Origin: UBA1737 sp045653225
GTDB taxonomy: Bacteria > Bacillota_I > Bacilli_A > ML615J-28 > CAG-313
Length of the DNA: 6,512 nucleotides
Assembly (NCBI GenBank): GCA_045653225.1
Contig: JAZOLP010000179.1
Coordinates: forward strand, 1-6,512
Reading direction: 5' to 3'
Shown here: piece after piece, positions 6,386-6,512 of the stretch
Position numbering within the stretch: position 1 is the first letter of the stretch
How the letters are laid out: each line of letters opens with the position of its first letter
Program-made: the position numbers and the translations under genes
Notes under the pieces: generated by a model
Database searches by the model: none
Told to the model about the DNA's origin: nothing
Seen by the model: the letters and a program-made list of their open reading frames with translations, nothing else

Positions 6386-6512
6386 TTATGATCCACTCGT
6401 TATAATGAATATAATTGAACTTAAGTATTTAGACTATTTAGGTGTTATGCCTGTAATTGATTCTTGCTGCAAGTGTGGTAAGACAACTTCTATTTGTACT
6501 TTATCTAGTTAT
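6363..6512 (+). CDS. recO: RecO DNA repair protein, internal fragment
   Basis: RecO works with RecR and RecF to load RecA onto SSB-coated single-stranded DNA in recombinational repair. About 50 residues resemble its helical and zinc-binding region: IDENYDPLVIMNIIELKYL, then DYLGVMPVIDSCCKCGK. The DPL...ELKxLxxLGxxPxxxxCxxCG pattern is characteristic of RecO, and the two cysteines (codons at 6465 and 6474) would be half of its zinc site; the other half lies beyond the window. The N-terminal OB-fold and about 110 residues that should precede are absent. Left of about 6363 the same frame stays open only because it runs antisense to the PBP gene. The start given is where resemblance begins, not a translation start. 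The frame is open to the last base, so the 3' end is also missing. Confidence 0.75.

Noticed and set aside
1..6512. Reassigned genetic code (TGA as tryptophan, as in many Mollicutes)
   Set aside because: All visible tryptophans are TGG and no conserved reading frame contains TGA, so the standard code suffices, although no TGA stop is seen among the six stops.
1..6512. CRISPR arrays, insertion sequences, tRNA or rRNA genes
   Set aside because: I found no spaced direct repeats, transposase frames or cloverleaf-like stretches. The only non-coding gaps are 80 bp and 122 bp and are accounted for by promoters, ribosome binding sites and a terminator.

Overview
The window reads as chromosome from a low-GC, Firmicutes-type bacterium that has a cell wall. 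Coding DNA is AT-rich. The proteins are closest in style to Bacilli, Erysipelotrichia or walled relatives of Mollicutes; this placement rests on protein resemblance recalled from memory, not a search. The standard genetic code fits: the four genes other than fusA/tuf contain about 12 tryptophans, all TGG. The six visible stop codons are four TAA and two TAG, with no TGA. A class A penicillin-binding protein argues for peptidoglycan.

Layout. (1) 2-1243 (+): the last ~413 codons of fusA (EF-G), cut by the window edge. (2) 1244-1323: a short gap with a probable tuf promoter, a 9-bp AT-only inverted repeat and a ribosome binding site. (3) 1324-2508 (+): complete tuf (EF-Tu), with a TAG-TAA tandem stop and a textbook rho-independent terminator at 2553-2583. 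(4) 2603-2611: a perfect extended -10 promoter that starts a second, tightly packed + strand operon. It holds a GNAT-type acetyltransferase (2631-3125), a TatD-family metal-dependent hydrolase (3118-3894, start inside the previous gene) and a lipoprotein with a trypsin-like serine protease domain (3895-4665, start touching the tatD stop). (5) 4649-6385 (-): a bifunctional class A penicillin-binding protein, convergent with the protease and overlapping its 3' end by 17 bp. (6) ~6363-6512 (+): an internal piece of recO running off the window.

The translation genes form one transcription unit and use codons typical of highly expressed genes (GGT, CGT, GCT, AAC, TTC). The second operon and the PBP use AT-rich codons. 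The second operon combines an acetyltransferase, a nuclease-like hydrolase and a surface protease, and I see no shared pathway.

The oddest point is the right end. The PBP loses its start and membrane anchor at about 6385. Within the same ~20 bp an N-terminally truncated recO begins on the opposite strand. Two conserved genes thus meet head to head, each missing its 5' part, at a short palindrome. That is the signature of an inverted-join chimera in the assembly or amplification, or less likely of a real inversion breakpoint. Apart from this I see ordinary housekeeping genes. I see no mobile element, CRISPR array, tRNA or rRNA, and no convincing undescribed system.
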